A stretch of DNA of 64,000 nt from Dyadobacter sp. CECT 9275 (GCF_907164905.1 NZ_CAJRAF010000002.1:620001-684000); one strand, 5' to 3'; shown: positions 45,690-55,221, counted from the first letter of the stretch. Notes: generated by a model not told the origin, from the letters alone. Numbers and translations: made by a program.

Positions 45690-46853
45690 TTTTAAACCAT
45701 TTTTTTGCTCAAATTCATTCAGCAGCGTCCTCAGTATTTTTTCCGCCGCATTTCCGTCACCGTAAATGTTATGAGAGACGCTATCCGGCTTTTTCTCAAA
45801 ATGTGCAAATGCATTCAGTATTTTGTACCTGTCTGCATCACAGAGCATAGCGGCACCACTTTCTACAATCTCCACCCATTCGGTTTCGGCACGCAGGATA
45901 ATACAAGGTTTGTTCAGAAAATAAGCCTCTTTCTGCACCCCTCCCGAATCCGTAATCACACACCGGGCTCCATTTTGTAACTGGATCATTTCCAAAAACG
46001 ACACAGGAGGAACGAGCAAAAAGTCCGGATTATTCTTAATCTCCGAGAGCAAATCACCCTCCAAAAGCACATCCATTTGTTTCCTTGTACGTGGATGCAG
46101 AGGCAATACTGCCCTAACCTGGTAATCACGCACAATTTCCAGCAACGTTCCAAATATGGCGTTCAATCTGCCCGCGTCATCAGTATTGGTATTCCTGTGC
46201 AGCGTGGCCAGTACAAATGCACCGTTGTGCAGTGCCAATTTATCCAGTATTGAAGGGCTTTTTCGCGCAGCATCGCTAAAATAAAGGGTATTGTCGAACA
46301 TCACATCGCCAACATGAAAGATACCGGGGTTATCCATAGAAAAAGGCGGAAGTGTACCTGTCCGAAAGCCTTCCCTTACGAGATTGTTATAACCAGTTTG
46401 GGTAGGTGGAAACAGATAAGTGGAAACATGGTCGCTGAGAATGCGGTTTATTTCCTCAGGCATTTTCTTGTTGAAAGAGCGCAACCCGGCTTCAATATGG
46501 ACAATTGGAATATGAATTTTAGCCGCTGTTATGGCAGCGGCCAGTGTGGAGTTGGTATCACCATAGATGATCAGAAAATCGGGTTTTTCCTTTTCCATGA
46601 TTTCTTCAAGGCCTATGATCATGTCAGCCGTTTGCCGCCCGTGTTTGCCGGAACCAACCCCCAGGTTGTAAACCGGCTGGGGTATCTGCAATTCCACAAA
46701 AAACTGATCAGACATATTGACATCGTAATGCTGTCCGGTGTGCACAATAATCTCTGTTACGCTGTCCGAAAAATTGTTCCTGATGGCCCTGCTCAAAGCA
46801 GCCGCTTTAATAATCTGAGGGCGTGCGCCAATAATGGTAAGGAGTTTTAACAC
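45657..46853 (-). CDS. wecB: UDP-N-acetylglucosamine 2-epimerase (non-hydrolysing)
   Basis: A 398-residue cytoplasmic enzyme of the WecB/MnaA family, which converts UDP-GlcNAc to UDP-ManNAc or does the equivalent on diacetamido sugars (WbpI type). Family motifs are present: KLLTIIGARPQIIKAAALSR at the start, VHTGQHYDVNMSDQFF, DFLIIYGDTNSTLAAAITAA, IVHIEAGLRSFNKKMPEEIN, VLATLHRNTNTDD and CVITDSGGVQKEAYFLNKPC. Being in one run with an amidotransferase/HisH/HisF cassette, a WbpI-like substrate is possible. It is the last gene of the - strand biosynthetic run. Confidence 0.95.
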   Translation of the reverse strand: MLKLLTIIGARPQIIKAAALSRAIRNNFSDSVTEIIVHTGQHYDVNMSDQFFVELQIPQPVYNLGVGSGKHGRQTADMIIGLEEIMEKEKPDFLIIYGDTNSTLAAAITAAKIHIPIVHIEAGLRSFNKKMPEEINRILSDHVSTYLFPPTQTGYNNLVREGFRTGTLPPFSMDNPGIFHVGDVMFDNTLYFSDAARKSPSILDKLALHNGAFVLATLHRNTNTDDAGRLNAIFGTLLEIVRDYQVRAVLPLHPRTRKQMDVLLEGDLLSEIKNNPDFLLVPPVSFLEMIQLQNGARCVITDSGGVQKEAYFLNKPCIILRAETEWVEIVESGAAMLCDADRYKILNAFAHFEKKPDSVSHNIYGDGNAAEKILRTLLNEFEQKNGLKSETGINAQIS

Positions 46854-46888
46854 TGAAAGAGATACAAAATTTTAGTCAGAACCATTTG

Positions 46889-47296
46889 CTAAGCTATCTT
46901 GTCAGGTAGGTTCGGGTATCCGTAAACGAGCAGTGTACCGAGCAGCACACCCAGCATATTTGCCAGTAAGTCGTTGATATTAAAAGTACGGTACGGCAGC
47001 AGCAACTGTAGATATTCACAAAAAGCTGCAAATGCAAGTCCGGCAATCCACCATAATATCAGCAATTTTTTGCGCGGATTATCCGGTTTTCCTCCATGCC
47101 AGCAAAGTAATACCCAGGGAATAAAAAGCAGGCCATGTGAGAGATAGTCAAGCCTGATATGGAGCACATAGTTAGCATTGAGTTTGCCTAACACTTGTTT
47201 TTCCCCGTTTAAGGGAAGCGTTACAAGCAGCAGAATGACAATGGTATAGATCCAGGCCAGTTTTTTAAGAACGGGTTTTGTCAGAAAAGTAAACAT
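46889..47296 (-). CDS. VanZ-like family membrane protein
   Basis: A 135-residue protein. I chose the ATG at 47296, which gives MFTFLTKPVLKKLAWIYTIV and the first transmembrane helix; the frame is open 31 codons further but that would overlap the upstream gene. Four transmembrane helices are predicted. The GLAFAAFCEYLQLLLPYRTF and INDLLANMLGVLLGTLLVYG block is the VanZ-like signature. These proteins are often found in envelope polysaccharide loci; the biochemical role is unclear. Confidence 0.85.
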   Translation of the reverse strand: MFTFLTKPVLKKLAWIYTIVILLLVTLPLNGEKQVLGKLNANYVLHIRLDYLSHGLLFIPWVLLCWHGGKPDNPRKKLLILWWIAGLAFAAFCEYLQLLLPYRTFNINDLLANMLGVLLGTLLVYGYPNLPDKIA

Positions 47297-47313
47297 GGCG
47301 GAATGTGTTAGAA

Positions 47314-48411
47314 TTACAAAAATGTGTCCTGATATTTTGAATCCGCCTTCATGATTTCCACGCTTCCCGGATACTGTTCCAAAAACCATGTCAGAAATCG
47401 GGTCACGTTTATTTTTTCACTAAGCATTTTATTCCGCCTTTCCTGAAATAGGTTTTTCAGATCGGGTTGTTTGATCAGTTCCATCAGCTGCGAAATCAGC
47501 TTCGTTTCGTTTCCGGTTTTCAAACCGAAGGTCAGTTTGTAGGTATGTTCCAGCTCCTCCAAAACCGAAATCTTGCCAGCAAAATCACTATAACGGATGG
47601 ACGGAACACCTAACATGGCGGCTTCAACACTCATGCTCTGGCTGTCTGAAATCAACAAAGCCGACTGGGCCAGGACATGATGCATATCACTGGGATCAAT
47701 TCTTAGCAAGTATTTTTCAAGCCGTGGGTCTGTAACAGCTTCTGTAGAAATTTTTACGCTATACCCGTTATCCTCAATACTACCGATCATTTGATTTACC
47801 AAATCGTAGGAAATTCCCTTAATCCCAAAGTCGTGATGGGCCGTCAGGCTCACCAAACGAATCAGAACGTATCGGCCGCCCAAATTATACTTCCTAGTGA
47901 TTTGTTCATCAGCTGTAAATACGGAAGGATGCAGGTAAGCAAGTTTCATGTATCCCTTATAACCAACCTTTTTGGCTTCCCAGGCCCCCACATTGCAAAC
48001 CTCAGGACACAAGATGACCTGTGTAAAAGGATAGGTCAGATCCGCCAGTTTTTTGATTACATTATAGTCGTCTTCAAGGATGGTGATCCGGTCCAAACCA
48101 AATAATTTCCCGACCTGGGCAATGGTCGCATCCGTTCCGATCAATACATCCGGTCTTTTTTGAAGGATGATCGGGATAATCAGACCGATTCGTTTGAAAA
48201 AACTCAGCCCGATGGAGAAAACTGAGTTACCCCTGTTTTTTGGCAAAATATTCGTATACGGAAATCCATCCTTTCGGACGAGGTCTTCCAGAACATCTTT
48301 AGTTTTGATTAAGATTGTTATCTGATGCCTTCCTGACAGCGATAATTCTTTTATTGTTTCCCGTAAGAACAGATACTGAGCAGGATGCCCAAAATAAAAC
48401 AGGTACTTCAC
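47314..48411 (-). CDS. DUF354 family protein, probable glycosyltransferase
   Basis: A 365-residue protein of the DUF354 group, a GT-B-like fold found in exopolysaccharide loci, often beside WecB-like epimerases. It starts MKYLFYFGHPAQYLFLRETI. The N-terminal half has RPDVLIGTDATIAQVGKLFG, and the C-terminal half has ALLISDSQSMSVEAAMLGVP, the nucleotide-sugar-binding turn. It lies 9 bases after the amidotransferase gene in the same direction. It may transfer the amidino sugar, but this is inference. Confidence 0.87.
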   Translation of the reverse strand: MKYLFYFGHPAQYLFLRETIKELSLSGRHQITILIKTKDVLEDLVRKDGFPYTNILPKNRGNSVFSIGLSFFKRIGLIIPIILQKRPDVLIGTDATIAQVGKLFGLDRITILEDDYNVIKKLADLTYPFTQVILCPEVCNVGAWEAKKVGYKGYMKLAYLHPSVFTADEQITRKYNLGGRYVLIRLVSLTAHHDFGIKGISYDLVNQMIGSIEDNGYSVKISTEAVTDPRLEKYLLRIDPSDMHHVLAQSALLISDSQSMSVEAAMLGVPSIRYSDFAGKISVLEELEHTYKLTFGLKTGNETKLISQLMELIKQPDLKNLFQERRNKMLSEKINVTRFLTWFLEQYPGSVEIMKADSKYQDTFL

Positions 48412-48420
48412 TGATCAGGT

Positions 48421-49572
48421 TTATATTTTTGCTTCGATCACATCAACCGCCGATACAGACATGGGTGTGTAACTGTAGAGTTTCTTTAGTATGGGGCGAA
48501 ACCGTTTTACCAAACCATAAATCAAACCATAATCCGATGGGTAATCAAATGTATTTCTGGCTGGTGCTGACCAAATTGCGGTAAAGGCCTCGTCGGAAAG
48601 TGCCAGTTTCTTTTGAACATAAGCGCGGGTTAATTCCAATTCTTTGTCCGAAGCAAAGGGTTGCCTGAGCTGTGCCAAAGCCTCATCTCTTGTGATGGCC
48701 CCGCTCAATACCTGGGCTGATAAATTGATTTTCCGCTTGTCTATACCAAATTTCAGAGGAAGCCAGTATGCCATGGCAAATTTGGTGAACAGGTTTTCAT
48801 GATGGTGCCCGCCGTAGTCCTTCCATTCATACTCCTCCATCATTAACCGCTTCGCTTCCTGCTTGCTATAGTCCAAATAATAAAACGGACGAACGTCTCT
48901 GATTCCCCTGACCAGGCCCGAATATATCATCTTCGGCAATGTATGCAAAGGGTAAGTTCTCAGCCTGATTCCCGACCCGAAAGTCTTATGGATAAACCGC
49001 AGCTGCCGGGCATCCGCGTATGTCCATTCCTTGGGTTGTTTTCCTTCGGAACGAAAATCGTTCCCCCTTAAAATATACCTGATCCCTTCCTGACCCGCTA
49101 TTTTGTACATTGTTGCCTTTATAGCCAGGTCTGTTGGTGTATCAATCCATGGCATACCGGCTTTCATATACGCGCGCAGCAAATCCTTCATTTCCTCATA
49201 CTCCACCACATAGGTTTCCAGATCGATACCGAGCCTGGATGTAACCTTATAGATGTTCTGAACAGCAATTTCACTATTGAAACCATTATCCAGATTCACC
49301 GCCAGAGGGCGCAGACCATATTGGTGTGCCAGATGCAGCAAATAGGAACTATCCACTCCTCCGCTGACGCCAATAACGCAGTCGTAACCTTTCCGGCGGC
49401 CCGCATTTTTCATATCCGACACCAGCTTCTCCCAGTCGCTGCGCCCTTTGGCTCCTCGTGGATGATCTGCCATCATTTTCTCCTGCAACCTGCAAAAGTT
49501 CGACACCCCGTTTTCATCAAAAACAATCCCGGGGATCGTTTCATCCCAGGCACCTTTTACACAAACTCTCAT
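48421..49572 (-). CDS. N-acetyl sugar amidotransferase (WbpG/PseA-like)
   Basis: A 383-residue ATP-PPase family enzyme. The N-terminus reads MRVCVKGAWDETIPGIVFDE and SNFCRLQ; the Cys residues resemble the Zn-type pair of the family. The PP-loop SGGVDSS lies at residues 70-76 in CVIGVSGGVDSSYLLHLAHQ, followed by LRPLAVNLDNGFNSEIAVQN. With ammonia supplied by HisH/HisF-like partners, such enzymes turn an N-acetyl group of a nucleotide sugar or glycan into an acetamidino group. Its start overlaps the HisF-like gene by 4 bases (ATGA), indicating translational coupling. Confidence 0.92.
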   Translation of the reverse strand: MRVCVKGAWDETIPGIVFDENGVSNFCRLQEKMMADHPRGAKGRSDWEKLVSDMKNAGRRKGYDCVIGVSGGVDSSYLLHLAHQYGLRPLAVNLDNGFNSEIAVQNIYKVTSRLGIDLETYVVEYEEMKDLLRAYMKAGMPWIDTPTDLAIKATMYKIAGQEGIRYILRGNDFRSEGKQPKEWTYADARQLRFIHKTFGSGIRLRTYPLHTLPKMIYSGLVRGIRDVRPFYYLDYSKQEAKRLMMEEYEWKDYGGHHHENLFTKFAMAYWLPLKFGIDKRKINLSAQVLSGAITRDEALAQLRQPFASDKELELTRAYVQKKLALSDEAFTAIWSAPARNTFDYPSDYGLIYGLVKRFRPILKKLYSYTPMSVSAVDVIEAKI

Positions 49573-50336
49573 GATGGACTAAACAGATTTCTTAACTCTT
49601 CGTTTTTAGGGTAATTAACCAGGACTGCCTTTCTGGGACCATGGTATACAAACAATGAGCCCGCAGCCACTGCCGAAGCATGGGCCAGCTGAACGGCGGC
49701 TTTAAAATCAGCCAGTTCCCCGGCACCACCGGATGCCACAACGGGTATACTCACGGCAGCAGATATAGCCTGGATAAGTACCAAATCGTAGCCCTGCATC
49801 ATACCATCGTGGTCAATCGACGTAATGATGATTTCCCCAGCGCCATTTGCTTCCATTTGCTGAGCCCATTCCACAGGGTTGAGTCCTGTGGCATAACTCC
49901 CACTTTCGGTATAAACCTGTTTTTTACCCAGCAACCTTTTTTTTATATCAATAGACACTACAATTGTGGAGCTGCCGAACTCCTCGGATGCTTCTTTGAT
50001 GAACGCTGGCTTCCGAACCGCAAAGGAATTAATAATTACTTTCTCTGCACCGGCGTTGATGGTATCCTTTATCTGGCGGATGGTTTGAATACCTCCTCCC
50101 ACTGCGAAAGGCATATTCGCCTCATCCCCCACCTGCCTTACAAAATCCAGATTGATACTACGTTTCTCCTTCGTAGCCAGAATATCCAGAAAAACCAGTT
50201 CATCCGCTTTCAGCTCATTAAAGATCCTGACGGCGTTGATCGGATCACCGATGTATCTGTAATTACTGAATTTTACGGATTTAACCAGCCCTTTATCTTT
50301 CAAAAGGAGAACCGGAATTACACGGGGCCTGAACAT
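49569..50336 (-). CDS. HisF-like cyclase subunit of the amidino-sugar system (AglZ/HisF2 type)
   Basis: A 255-residue (beta/alpha)8 protein of the HisF/HisA fold. It starts RPRVIPVLLLKDKGLVKSVK and carries MPFAVGGGIQTIRQIKDTIN, GAEKVIINSFAV, IDIKKRLLGKKQVYT, IIITSIDHDGMMQGYD and VVASGGAGELADFKAAV. It is shorter on the catalytic loops than the histidine pathway enzyme and sits in a polysaccharide locus, not a his operon. It should form an ammonia channel with the HisH-like glutaminase and feed the amidotransferase whose gene overlaps its own. Confidence 0.92.
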   Translation of the reverse strand: MFRPRVIPVLLLKDKGLVKSVKFSNYRYIGDPINAVRIFNELKADELVFLDILATKEKRSINLDFVRQVGDEANMPFAVGGGIQTIRQIKDTINAGAEKVIINSFAVRKPAFIKEASEEFGSSTIVVSIDIKKRLLGKKQVYTESGSYATGLNPVEWAQQMEANGAGEIIITSIDHDGMMQGYDLVLIQAISAAVSIPVVASGGAGELADFKAAVQLAHASAVAAGSLFVYHGPRKAVLVNYPKNEELRNLFSPS

Positions 50337-50407
50337 AACTTTTTGTTAAGCGAAACGGCTATCTGCCCTGATTGTAGTAACTGGCAGTACCCTACAACTA
50401 TATACTT

Positions 50408-51037
50408 TTATAAACTCATGAAATTCGCAATTAGCTGTTCTCCCCATCCGTGGCTTTTTTCCGGATGAAACTGCACACCGTAAATATTCCCTTTTCCCAT
50501 CACGGATACGAAGGGATAGTCGTAGGTGGTACTACCGAGTACGTCGGACGGATCCTTACACACAACATGGTAGGAATGAACAAAATAAAACTGAACATCC
50601 TCTGGAACATCCCTGAAAAGCGGGCCTGAGCCCCTGCCCTCAACGGTGTTCCACCCCATATGCGGCACCTTATATTTAAGCCGATCATTTACCCTGAACC
50701 TGACCACCTCGGCATCAAACCAGCCCAGGCCGGCTGCATTTCCTTCTTCGCTATGACGCGCCATGAGCTGCATCCCCAGACAGATACCCAAAACAGGCGT
50801 CTTTTCTACCAGCACTTTATGATTCAGAACATCCCAGATACCCGTTTCCCTCAGTTTCTTCACCCCTGCGGCAAAATGACCCACTCCTGGCAAAACCAGT
50901 TTACTGGCTCCGGCAATTTTTTCGATATCCGACGAAATATGCGTAGCGGGATCCAGGCGGTTGAAAACTTTTTGAACCGAGCGAAGATTTCCCATGCCAT
51001 AATCGATGATGACGGTGTGATCATTTTCCACAGGCAT
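50408..51037 (-). CDS. HisH-like glutamine amidotransferase (class I) of the amidino-sugar system
   Basis: A 209-residue glutaminase. It begins TVIIDYGMGNLRSVQKVFNR, the classical HisH start, and has the nucleophile elbow VLGICLGMQLMARHSEEG with Cys86 and the C-terminal GVQFHPEKSHGWGEQLIANF holding the catalytic His and Glu. It releases ammonia from glutamine for the HisF-like partner 71 bases downstream. Its start overlaps the preceding glycosyltransferase stop by one base. Confidence 0.94.
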   Translation of the reverse strand: MPVENDHTVIIDYGMGNLRSVQKVFNRLDPATHISSDIEKIAGASKLVLPGVGHFAAGVKKLRETGIWDVLNHKVLVEKTPVLGICLGMQLMARHSEEGNAAGLGWFDAEVVRFRVNDRLKYKVPHMGWNTVEGRGSGPLFRDVPEDVQFYFVHSYHVVCKDPSDVLGSTTYDYPFVSVMGKGNIYGVQFHPEKSHGWGEQLIANFMSL

Positions 51038-51972
51038 CAGAGCTGATGATAAACATCCAGAATTCGTTTGGCAATGAGGCGGTTATCAAAGCCCAGCACA
51101 TGGTCTCGTGCGGCCACAGGCTTTGCATGAAATAGTACCTGACTGATTTTCTCAGCTATATCGGCCGGTTCATACGTGGTGATATAACAGCCGGTTATTT
51201 CTCTCATGATTTCTCTCACATCCCCTACGTCCGTGGACACCACAGGGCAGTTACAGGCCAGGGCTTCTTTCACAAATTGCGGCGAGCCTTCCGAATAGGA
51301 GGTCATCAGGGCCATATCGACCGCGGTGAATAATAGCGCCACCTCCGCCCGCGAGTAATTTTTCAGTTCGAGGATTTCCAGCATGGGGTCCTTAACAAGT
51401 TCAGCCGCCTGCCTGGCCAGGGGATAATTTTTTACAGTATTGTCAAAATGAGACGAAAATAAAATATACCGCTTATGCGGGGAAAGTCCTAAAAGTTGTC
51501 GGCTCTGCTCTTTGTTCCCCGGCACAAACAGATCAAAATCTACACCGCAGGGAATGACCACGCTTTTGGATTTCCCCGTAAACAGTGCCTTTGAAACGAG
51601 GTTCTGGCTGATGTAAATCGTCCTCCGGCTCAGTATATCAACAACCAGGGATATTACCCTGAGGATAGGAAAATTAATATCCGACCCATGAAATGTGGTA
51701 ACCACCGGCACTTTTCGCTGTAAATTGGCCAGCAATCCTGATAGGGTCACATGCGCGTGGATGCAGGTATAATCCTGCTCCTTAAGTTGCCTCCTGAGCT
51801 TACCCCAACAGGACAGATACCCCATGATACCCTTACCCTTTATAAAAAAATAATCTATCTGAATGCCGGGTTCCGCTTGCTTCAATGCCTCGGCTTGATC
51901 ATAAATGAAAGCCTGGTGCTTCTGAAAATCAAAGTGTGGGGCGTTGCCGCTGCATACAATCAGAATGCGCAT
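51037..51972 (-). CDS. Glycosyltransferase family 4 protein
   Basis: A 311-residue GT-B enzyme, short for the family. The N-terminal part has MRILIVCSGNAPHFDFQKHQ, CIHAHVTLSGLLANLQRKVP and VVTTFHGSDINFP. The C-terminal donor site has LMTSYSEGSPQFVKEALACN and CPVVSTDVGDVREIM, the E-x7-E-like pattern of GT4. It acts on the cytoplasmic face of the inner membrane. It lies between the GT-C gene (7 bases upstream) and the HisH-like gene (1 base overlap). Confidence 0.92.
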   Translation of the reverse strand: MRILIVCSGNAPHFDFQKHQAFIYDQAEALKQAEPGIQIDYFFIKGKGIMGYLSCWGKLRRQLKEQDYTCIHAHVTLSGLLANLQRKVPVVTTFHGSDINFPILRVISLVVDILSRRTIYISQNLVSKALFTGKSKSVVIPCGVDFDLFVPGNKEQSRQLLGLSPHKRYILFSSHFDNTVKNYPLARQAAELVKDPMLEILELKNYSRAEVALLFTAVDMALMTSYSEGSPQFVKEALACNCPVVSTDVGDVREIMREITGCYITTYEPADIAEKISQVLFHAKPVAARDHVLGFDNRLIAKRILDVYHQL

Positions 51973-51979
51973 CTGTAAC

Positions 51980-53386
51980 TTATGACCGCCCGGCTAATTT
52001 AAACCAGTTCCAACCTATGATAATCACGGAAACGAGGACCAGATAGGGAATAAAATACTTCTTATTCTTCATGTTCATCTGGGAAACCCCGAAGGACGCA
52101 AAAATCAGCAACACAGGTACCAGAGGCAAATGGAACCTTTCCGAAAGTGCGAAACCGCTGGACGCCAGCACGAAAAGATAAGAAGCAAGAACGGACAATA
52201 ACAAAATATGCTCCCGCAGCTGCTTCTGCTTATAAAGTGCAAAGAGGCCGATAAAGATGAAGAAGGCATATACATTCCTCGTGAAGTAGGCCCCGGCCAG
52301 CATCATCGCATTGGGCTGATCAGCGATGTAAACAAGGGTTGGGAATGGTGCCATTAGCATAAAGGGCAGGAAGACACTTCGGGACCCGTACCGGGCCAGC
52401 TTGTTTGCTCCATCACGTGTCGCAAAATTATCCATTTGCGAAGTAAGATTCTTGTCGCTGGCATCCAGATACTCATTAATGTTATTGATCAGCGGCGTTG
52501 AAGCAATCCAAAAAGCACCAAGTAGTAACACCAGAATAATGTTTCCACGTTTATTGATCGCCGACACCCTTCTGGAGGTCAGGACCACAGCTAAACCCAC
52601 GGAGCCGATCAGACAAGCGGCCAAAACAGTTCGAAAAAAGAATAACGAAGCTCCCAGCAACAGGAGTAAAATCATGTCACGAAGATTTACTTTACGGCCT
52701 CTGATCAGTTTATCCGCCAGATAAACAAATGAAACCATTAGAAAAACCATTTCTGTTTCCTTTACGTGCAAGCCACAGTAATAAACCAAATTCGGGACCA
52801 GCATTGCCATGATACCGGCAATCCGCCCTGTGGATTCCCCGAAGTTATTCCTTCCAATTTTATATACCAAAAGGCAGGTAAGACTCCCTAAAACAGCTTT
52901 TATCAGACGTGGCACCAGCACATTCTCACCAAAAACATAATACAGAAGTCCAAGGTAGAAGGGATATCCCATATCAGAATAATTGGTACCGATGTAGGCC
53001 AGATAAACATCAAACTTCCCGTTCTGCAACAAGGAGACTAACCATACTCCTTCCTCGTGATATCCTCTGGAATCGCCAGCCTCAAATTCGAAGGGTTCTC
53101 CCGTCATGATGGTATAGAAGAAGTAACTAAAAACCACCCAAACAAAACGGATGACAAACGAAGTCCAGAATAATTTCTTTTGATAAGCTTGCGGGGAGCT
53201 ATCGCCCCATTTTTTCGTTAATTTACTTAGAAAAACAAGGAATAGAACAACCTCCAGAAATCCGAATAGCGTCCATAATACTGGCAATGCTCTGCCAAAA
53301 AAGACTACCGAAGTCAGAATCATAATCCCCAAAAAAGTTGCCAGACTCTTTTGAGCAAAAAACTTGGGAAGATAGGTTAATAGCAA
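51980..53386 (-). CDS. Polytopic membrane protein, probable GT-C glycosyltransferase
   Basis: A 468-residue protein with about ten transmembrane helices. The first large loop contains FEFEAGDSRGYHEEGVWLVS, similar to the acidic catalytic loop of GT-C (PMT/ArnT-like) enzymes, followed by NYSDMGYPFYLGLLYYVFGE and VLVPRLIKAVLGSLTCLL, also typical. Such enzymes use polyprenyl-phosphate-linked sugars on the outer side of the membrane. It could instead be a Wzy-like polymerase, since none other is visible, but the loop and helix pattern favour GT-C. Confidence 0.75.
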   Translation of the reverse strand: MLLTYLPKFFAQKSLATFLGIMILTSVVFFGRALPVLWTLFGFLEVVLFLVFLSKLTKKWGDSSPQAYQKKLFWTSFVIRFVWVVFSYFFYTIMTGEPFEFEAGDSRGYHEEGVWLVSLLQNGKFDVYLAYIGTNYSDMGYPFYLGLLYYVFGENVLVPRLIKAVLGSLTCLLVYKIGRNNFGESTGRIAGIMAMLVPNLVYYCGLHVKETEMVFLMVSFVYLADKLIRGRKVNLRDMILLLLLGASLFFFRTVLAACLIGSVGLAVVLTSRRVSAINKRGNIILVLLLGAFWIASTPLINNINEYLDASDKNLTSQMDNFATRDGANKLARYGSRSVFLPFMLMAPFPTLVYIADQPNAMMLAGAYFTRNVYAFFIFIGLFALYKQKQLREHILLLSVLASYLFVLASSGFALSERFHLPLVPVLLIFASFGVSQMNMKNKKYFIPYLVLVSVIIIGWNWFKLAGRS

Positions 53387-53458
53387 GTCGAAATATGTTA
53401 TTTTATGAGTTCTACTTTTGTCTATCCCTAAGAGATAAGAGGCTGATTTTGTTAATTA

Positions 53459-54181
53459 TCAAAATGACAATACCGTTCGTTTAATCTTTATGAGTTGATC
53501 CGTAATTTTTGGTCCCAGAATTTTCCTGAAAAAGTATTTTTTAATTTTACTGCCAAGAGGTTGCCAAGAGCCTTCGAAATGATGAATGCAATAAGTGTTT
53601 GGGGTAACATTGATGAGTCCAGAGCGTTCCTTAGGGCAAAAATAGTCTTTAGGGAAGATATGTATCCACTCCTTATAAATCTGATAGCCATTCTTTAATT
53701 TAAACCCTTCTCCTGCCATAATTCCTGATATAATTTCCACATTGGTAGTCATGTCATAGCTTCCATCCGCCAGCAGGAAGTGTTTCCCATTATAATATTG
53801 CAATTGCTCCTCAGCCCATTTTCCAAATGGTTCGCTTGCCATTATACCTGTTGGAATTTCTGTTTCACTCTCAAAGCCTGAAAATGCCGGAAGATGTAAC
53901 AAGTTATCCAGACTTTTCAGTACCTCTACATCCGTATCCATATATATGCCACCGAATCGGTAAAGGGCATACAAGCGTACATAGTCCGTTACAAATGCAA
54001 ATTTTCGGGCTTGATAGGCCTCTTTCACATAAGGTACGCTGTCGACATCAAATGTAGCTTCATCCCATAACCTCAGCTCATAGTCTGGCAGAAATTTCTG
54101 CCAGGAAGTGATGCACCTATTTGCCATAACTGGCATTTTGCCCCTACCAAACCAACAATAATGAATCACTTTGGGAATCAT
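53459..54181 (-). CDS. Glycosyltransferase with DXD motif (GT32-like)
   Basis: A 240-residue enzyme starting MIPKVIHYCWFGRGKMP, the hallmark of GT32-like capsular sugar transferases. The catalytic region RKFAFVTDYVRLYALYRFGG runs into IYMDTDVEVLKSL, with the metal-binding DTD at residues 82-84. A C-terminal basic stretch (KIKKYFFRKILGPKI) may touch the membrane. It adds one hexose to the growing repeat unit. The sequence from here to the right edge is visibly richer in A and T than the genes near 20-32 kb. Confidence 0.9.
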   Translation of the reverse strand: MIPKVIHYCWFGRGKMPVMANRCITSWQKFLPDYELRLWDEATFDVDSVPYVKEAYQARKFAFVTDYVRLYALYRFGGIYMDTDVEVLKSLDNLLHLPAFSGFESETEIPTGIMASEPFGKWAEEQLQYYNGKHFLLADGSYDMTTNVEIISGIMAGEGFKLKNGYQIYKEWIHIFPKDYFCPKERSGLINVTPNTYCIHHFEGSWQPLGSKIKKYFFRKILGPKITDQLIKIKRTVLSF

Positions 54182-54240
54182 ACCCGATTTTGCCTGTAAA
54201 ATAATTGTATCCTTAGACCTAATACAAATGAAACAAGTAC

Positions 54241-55221
54241 CTAATCTAGCATTCCTGATGCCTGCCGGTTATACGCAATGCGTAAGAAAGCCTGTTTAAT
54301 GAACGAACCAAGCTGCTTAGCCTCAAAGTACGTCTTCACGAGCAGTAAGGGCCACTGGTATATAAAACGGTAGAAAAAGGGTTGTTTGTTAAAGTCAATC
54401 TTAGCCAAAATCGCCTGTACCTCATCAGAGTGCCAGGACTTAAGATAGAATCCAGTTAAGGATCTTACCCGTAGGCCATCCAAAAGAAACTTCAATTCCT
54501 GATTTACATTTTCCTCTTCTTGAAGATAAGCAAGGTTAAAAATCACATGCTCCTTCTTCTGCCAATATCTGCCCATCCCGAGCGCCCGAGCCGAAACATC
54601 GACATCCTGATCGGAGTAGGCCAGATTTTTTCTAACATATCCTACTTTATTCCTAAGCGCAATTCTGACCCATAAATCAACATCCTCTCCAAACCTCAGA
54701 CTAGCGCTAAACCCTCCCTGTGCCTCAAATATATCCTTACGTACCACTACAAACGAACAATTGACTGGAACCCAGAATGTCCGGCTGTAAACACTGAAAT
54801 AGTTTATATAACCTATTTGAAAATCATCATCCAAACCAATGTTGGCCTGTATGCTCCTTCCGTTCTTTACGATATAGTAACCTGAACCATACATTCCTGC
54901 AAGCGGAAAACCGGTAATCAAATTCTTCATTTCATTAAGAAAATTCGAATGCCACCAGTCATCCGAATCCAAGAAAGCGACATAGTCAAACCGTGCTTCC
55001 TTTACTCCATTGTTACGCGCAGTAGAAACTCCCAAGTTGGGTTGAGGTATAAGCCGCAGCCTCGGGTCCGTAAAACATTTCAATTTTGCCGGGCTATCGT
55101 CAGTGGAGCCATCATCAATAACAATCACTTCAAAATCGGCAAAAGATTGATCTAATACCGACTTTATCGCCCTTTCAATGTAGCTTGCCTTGTTGTATAA
55201 CGGAATTATGACTGAAAACAC
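54241..55221 (-). CDS. Glycosyltransferase family 2 protein
   Basis: A 326-residue GT-A enzyme: FSVIIPLYNKASYIERAIKS, VIVIDDGSTDDSPAKL (residues 33-48), NLGVSTARNNGVKEARFDYV and AFLDSDDWWHSNFL, with metal-binding DSD at 85-87. A middle segment GGFSASLRFGEDVDLWVRIA carries the ED-x-D acceptor motif. The C-terminus is helical. It is 23 bases from the next gene on the left side of its run and part of the same operon. Confidence 0.93.
   Translation of the reverse strand: MFSVIIPLYNKASYIERAIKSVLDQSFADFEVIVIDDGSTDDSPAKLKCFTDPRLRLIPQPNLGVSTARNNGVKEARFDYVAFLDSDDWWHSNFLNEMKNLITGFPLAGMYGSGYYIVKNGRSIQANIGLDDDFQIGYINYFSVYSRTFWVPVNCSFVVVRKDIFEAQGGFSASLRFGEDVDLWVRIALRNKVGYVRKNLAYSDQDVDVSARALGMGRYWQKKEHVIFNLAYLQEEENVNQELKFLLDGLRVRSLTGFYLKSWHSDEVQAILAKIDFNKQPFFYRFIYQWPLLLVKTYFEAKQLGSFIKQAFLRIAYNRQASGMLD

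Noticed and set aside
49680-50468. A 262-codon + strand open frame
   Set aside because: Opposite the HisF-like gene and the end of the HisH-like gene, both with intact family motifs.
49569-51037. HisH/HisF pair taken as histidine biosynthesis genes
   Set aside because: No other his gene is present, and the pair is coupled to an N-acetyl sugar amidotransferase within a polysaccharide locus.
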